From Talinum fruticosum (lineage: Eukaryota > Streptophyta > Magnoliopsida > Caryophyllales > Talinaceae), in NCBI GenBank assembly GCA_021018815.1, contig JAITYX010000165.1, forward strand, positions 123,501-187,500: 64,000 nt of DNA. The letters are read 5' to 3'. Both the position numbers and the translations under genes were made by a program. Shown here piece by piece: positions 62,801 through 64,000 of this stretch (the first letter of the stretch is position 1; each line of letters begins with the position of its first letter). The notes under the pieces are model-generated. The model saw only the letters and a list, made by a program, of their open reading frames with translations, had not been told where the DNA came from and did no database searches.

Positions 62801-64000
62801 AATATATGCAGATACCTTAGCACTTCGCCTGTCAAAATGATCCAGAGCATCATATAGCAATGCTGCCGGCGTGGTGCTTCCAATTTTGAAGATAGACACT
62901 GTAGAATCTGGAACTCTTTGCAGAAACTCCATAGTTGTATTGGAAAGGATCCTTACACCATCACACTCAGATATCAGAATTATTGGATCATCATAAAAGT
63001 AGCGCACTGGCTCACCAAAGGGGCCTACCATAAGAAGCACATCATCCCAATACAGTAATACACTGTCCAGGCCGCACCAAGCCAGCTGTTCTGGGGGAAG
63101 AGCAGACTACACATGCAAATTAGGGCAAAGAATATGTTAATGTTGAGATCAAATTCTGAGCATTGCCTAAAGCACGGAAGAATAATCAAATTTTTCCCAC
63201 AAACAAAAATAACAGGTAGATCAATGAGGAAAATGAAGCAAACAATAAACCAGACCAACAGCACAGACACAGCAATTGGGGATGCAAAGAGAAACCAAAC
63301 CATCCACCAATATAAGCCAGCACTAGGGGTGTATCTTGAAAGCTTCGGCCGTTCAATTGTAATTTTAACATCAGTGAATAGCAATAAATGCATCCTCCTC
63401 CAAGAATTCACAACCTTAAGCAATATGTCTCAGGTGGGGGTCCAAATACAGCACACTGACTACCCATATTGTCCCCTTGATAGCCAAAAAAATATTTCTT
63501 GGCAAATGCTTGAAAACAAGAATACATGTCACCCAATCTCCATATCCTTTTCACACAAACTCACACATTGAGTGAAATTGTTCCATCAAATCCTCAAACA
63601 TATTATTCGTGCTGATTTATATCAAAATCGCAGTCACGATACAATAGGAATGGAGTCTTCAAGGCAAACAATAATGTGGAAGCTGAAGCTTTTTTCTGAA
63701 CATTTTTGAACAGTCCCTTGATTTCTGACATTAATGAATATGTCAATTTTAAAACATAATGTCTAAATCCAAATCCATATCCATGCTCTAGAGTCCCACC
63801 TAAGCAGTATGAGAAAAAGAGGGCAAATGATCAACCCTGCTCTTGAAATGAATTTTTGAGAAGTTGTTTCCACTGGACTCTTGATTAAAATTTTAAAGCA
63901 TAATGTAAGGTTTCTGAAACAGCATATTAAATAGCTAATGATTCTTGCCACTACATACTTAAACAAACATAAAAGAGTTCAATAACCAACCTCACAGCTA
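46757..64000 (-). CDS. VPS16: VPS16 (VACUOLELESS1), HOPS/CORVET core subunit; C-terminal part
   Basis: Fourteen complete exons plus the tip of one more: 64000-63991 (partial), 63106-62816, 61441-61302, 58865-58760, 58625-58533, 57917-57828, 57756-57643, 57565-57458, 57338-57265, 57051-56997, 49916-49735, 48636-48507, 48358-48256, 48157-48060 and 46912-46757. From 63106 they sum to 1740 bp, 579 residues plus stop, all in frame with GT-AG introns. The first complete exon ends the N-terminal propeller region (WCGLDSVLLYWDD; YDALDHFDRRSAK); the rest is the helical Vps16 C-terminal domain (RQRTLLRAASYGQAFC; EFFGMIQAKPLARDLF; VDSSISDTIRTCIVLGNHRA; ending TSIFDTIRERLGVS). In HOPS and CORVET it scaffolds SNARE assembly and tethering at the vacuole. 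Roughly 270 N-terminal residues lie outside the window. No lesion was seen. The 7.1-kb intron 49917-56996 holds transposons. Confidence 0.96.
47725..47821. repeat. Compound (TC)n(TA)n microsatellite
   Basis: About 60 bases of TC repeats run straight into about 36 bases of TA repeats, within the last intron of VPS16. Confidence 0.93.
49174..49408. repeat. Tandem duplication, about 119 bp x 2, in a VPS16 intron
   Basis: Both copies start GTCAGACATTAACAAAGGG (49174 and 49293) and share GTCCTGGCAGAAGAGGAAAA and GGGATACTTTTTGGCTTA. The two differ at only a few positions. Confidence 0.92.
50044..50453. mobile_element. hAT-type MITE with GC-rich GCTCGG repeats
   Basis: Ends are TAGGGCTGTAA on the left and, inverted, TACAGCTCTAA on the right. 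An exact 8-bp duplication CCCACTCC flanks it (50036-50043 and 50454-50461). Subterminal clusters of GAGCC/GGCTCGG motifs fill the first 160 bases and recur near the right end. An 8-bp target duplication with such ends is typical of hAT elements. It lies in the 7-kb VPS16 intron. Confidence 0.85.
51908..52608 (+). pseudogene. Captured DUF506 (PDDEXK_6) gene fragment
   Basis: The frame from 51908 reads PSLFGSLSNTVVKSRLKRLF, then EPSLVRLAKMARNFIEESNE and NRCNRFKGIGNDGSDDESDA, the N-terminal half of plant DUF506 proteins. A plausible intron follows (donor AAGGTCAG near 52358, acceptor TTTTTGCAG at 52485). It then reads SLMGCGSKSE and, after frame shifts, KIVTKGLLSLGYDATI, the next DUF506 block. 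The usual CN(C/G)FNG motif is altered and the nuclease-like C-terminal part is missing here. The IVTKGL unit is tandemly doubled. It is judged a captured, non-functional fragment. Confidence 0.75.
52613..52972 (-). other. Second gene-like fragment inside Helitron C
   Basis: Minus-strand sequence with open frames, much richer in G+C than its flanks. From 52959 it reads MAAAPLHLHLHHHLEISKSS. Another frame down to a GTAAGT site near 52688 reads SKTHFGGRLQLGFRFGIVSR. The layout resembles the first exon of a plant gene, possibly with an N-terminal targeting peptide. No family was recognised. Confidence 0.4.
53155..53309. repeat. Palindrome of two Helitron-type 3' ends
   Basis: The left half starts CTAGCTAAGACCCGTGCATTGTCACGG; the right half ends CCGTAACAATGCACAGGTCTTAGCTA, its near-perfect inverse, with matching TTAAAATTATATAATT inner parts. 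Both match the true 3' end of Helitron C at 54060-54090, so this is a head-on pair of that terminus. Confidence 0.85.
53422..53492 (+). pseudogene. Second DUF506 block in Helitron C
   Basis: Repeats the 52545-52606 sequence nearly exactly (GAGGAAGATTGTCACTA, then GGGCTTCTTTCTCTAGGCTATGATGCT) but continues into ATCCGCAAATGTAAATGG, giving LGYDAAIRKCKW as in intact DUF506 proteins. The reading stops soon after. Confidence 0.7.
54091..56179. other. VPS16 large intron, right part, no gene seen
   Basis: Several open frames exist (for example 54541-54182 on the minus strand) but they have no recognisable domains or coding bias. No repeat boundary was identified. Confidence 0.45.
56180..56400 (+). 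pseudogene. RTE-like LINE 3' fragment
   Basis: Readings SIEDKLGKMVW and, in another frame, RRCKRM...DRMRGKGRPKKK resemble the C-terminal end of plant non-LTR reverse transcriptases (family pattern IEDKMREGRLRWFGH ... RRGRGRPKK). Frames are broken. It is followed by a poly-A run at about 56420. It lies in the large VPS16 intron. Confidence 0.5.
58866..61301. other. VPS16 intron of 2.4 kb, no gene seen
   Basis: Mixed AT-rich sequence between the GTTAGT donor below 61302 and the GACAG acceptor above 58865. Short open frames (such as 60152-60382 on the plus strand) match nothing recognised. Confidence 0.5.

Noticed and set aside
1..64000. CRISPR arrays or bacterial-type operons
   Set aside because: No regularly spaced repeats with unique spacers and no polycistronic gene layout; the window is clearly plant nuclear DNA.

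Overview
This is a plant nuclear window, almost certainly from a flowering plant and probably a eudicot. It is AT-rich, its genes are split by many GT-AG introns, and it carries Ty1/copia, L1-type LINE, Helitron and MITE insertions. Homology calls come from recognising family motifs by eye; no database search was run. Three host genes are supported, all on the minus strand.

Layout. (1) 380-10232: an old Ty1/copia element with recognisable LTRs and a 5-bp target duplication, split by a 4.5-kb L1-type LINE. It appears to sit in an intron of a DUF1475 membrane-protein gene, whose first three coding exons lie at 14785-10617 (minus); the rest would lie beyond the left edge. (2) 16297-22942: a complete seven-exon Rab7 (RABG3-type) GTPase gene, 205 residues, with MITE-like repeats in its long introns. 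(3) 24040-40930: Helitron territory. A 14.0-kb Helitron (26923-40925, minus) encodes an RPA-like protein and a decayed Rep/helicase and carries a PPR gene fragment. It abuts, and may be nested in, a smaller Helitron with its 3' end at 24040. (4) 40930-46756: repeat-rich intergenic DNA with a LINE scrap, a TTCGTTTA-type repeat and MITEs. (5) 46757 to the right edge: the C-terminal two thirds of VPS16 (14 complete exons plus the tip of another, 579 codons before the stop from the first complete exon). Its largest intron (7.1 kb) holds a hAT MITE and a 2.4-kb non-autonomous Helitron with DUF506 gene fragments.

How the genes relate. Rab7 is the late-endosome/vacuole GTPase that recruits the HOPS tethering complex, and VPS16 is a core HOPS/CORVET subunit. 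Two partners of one membrane-fusion step therefore lie in the same orientation, about 24 kb apart. Nothing in the sequence shows co-regulation and the proximity may be chance. The most unusual content is the Helitron set: terminus-proximal nesting, an RPA gene flanked by a large inverted repeat, captured gene pieces, and repeated inverted Helitron 3' ends inside the smallest element.
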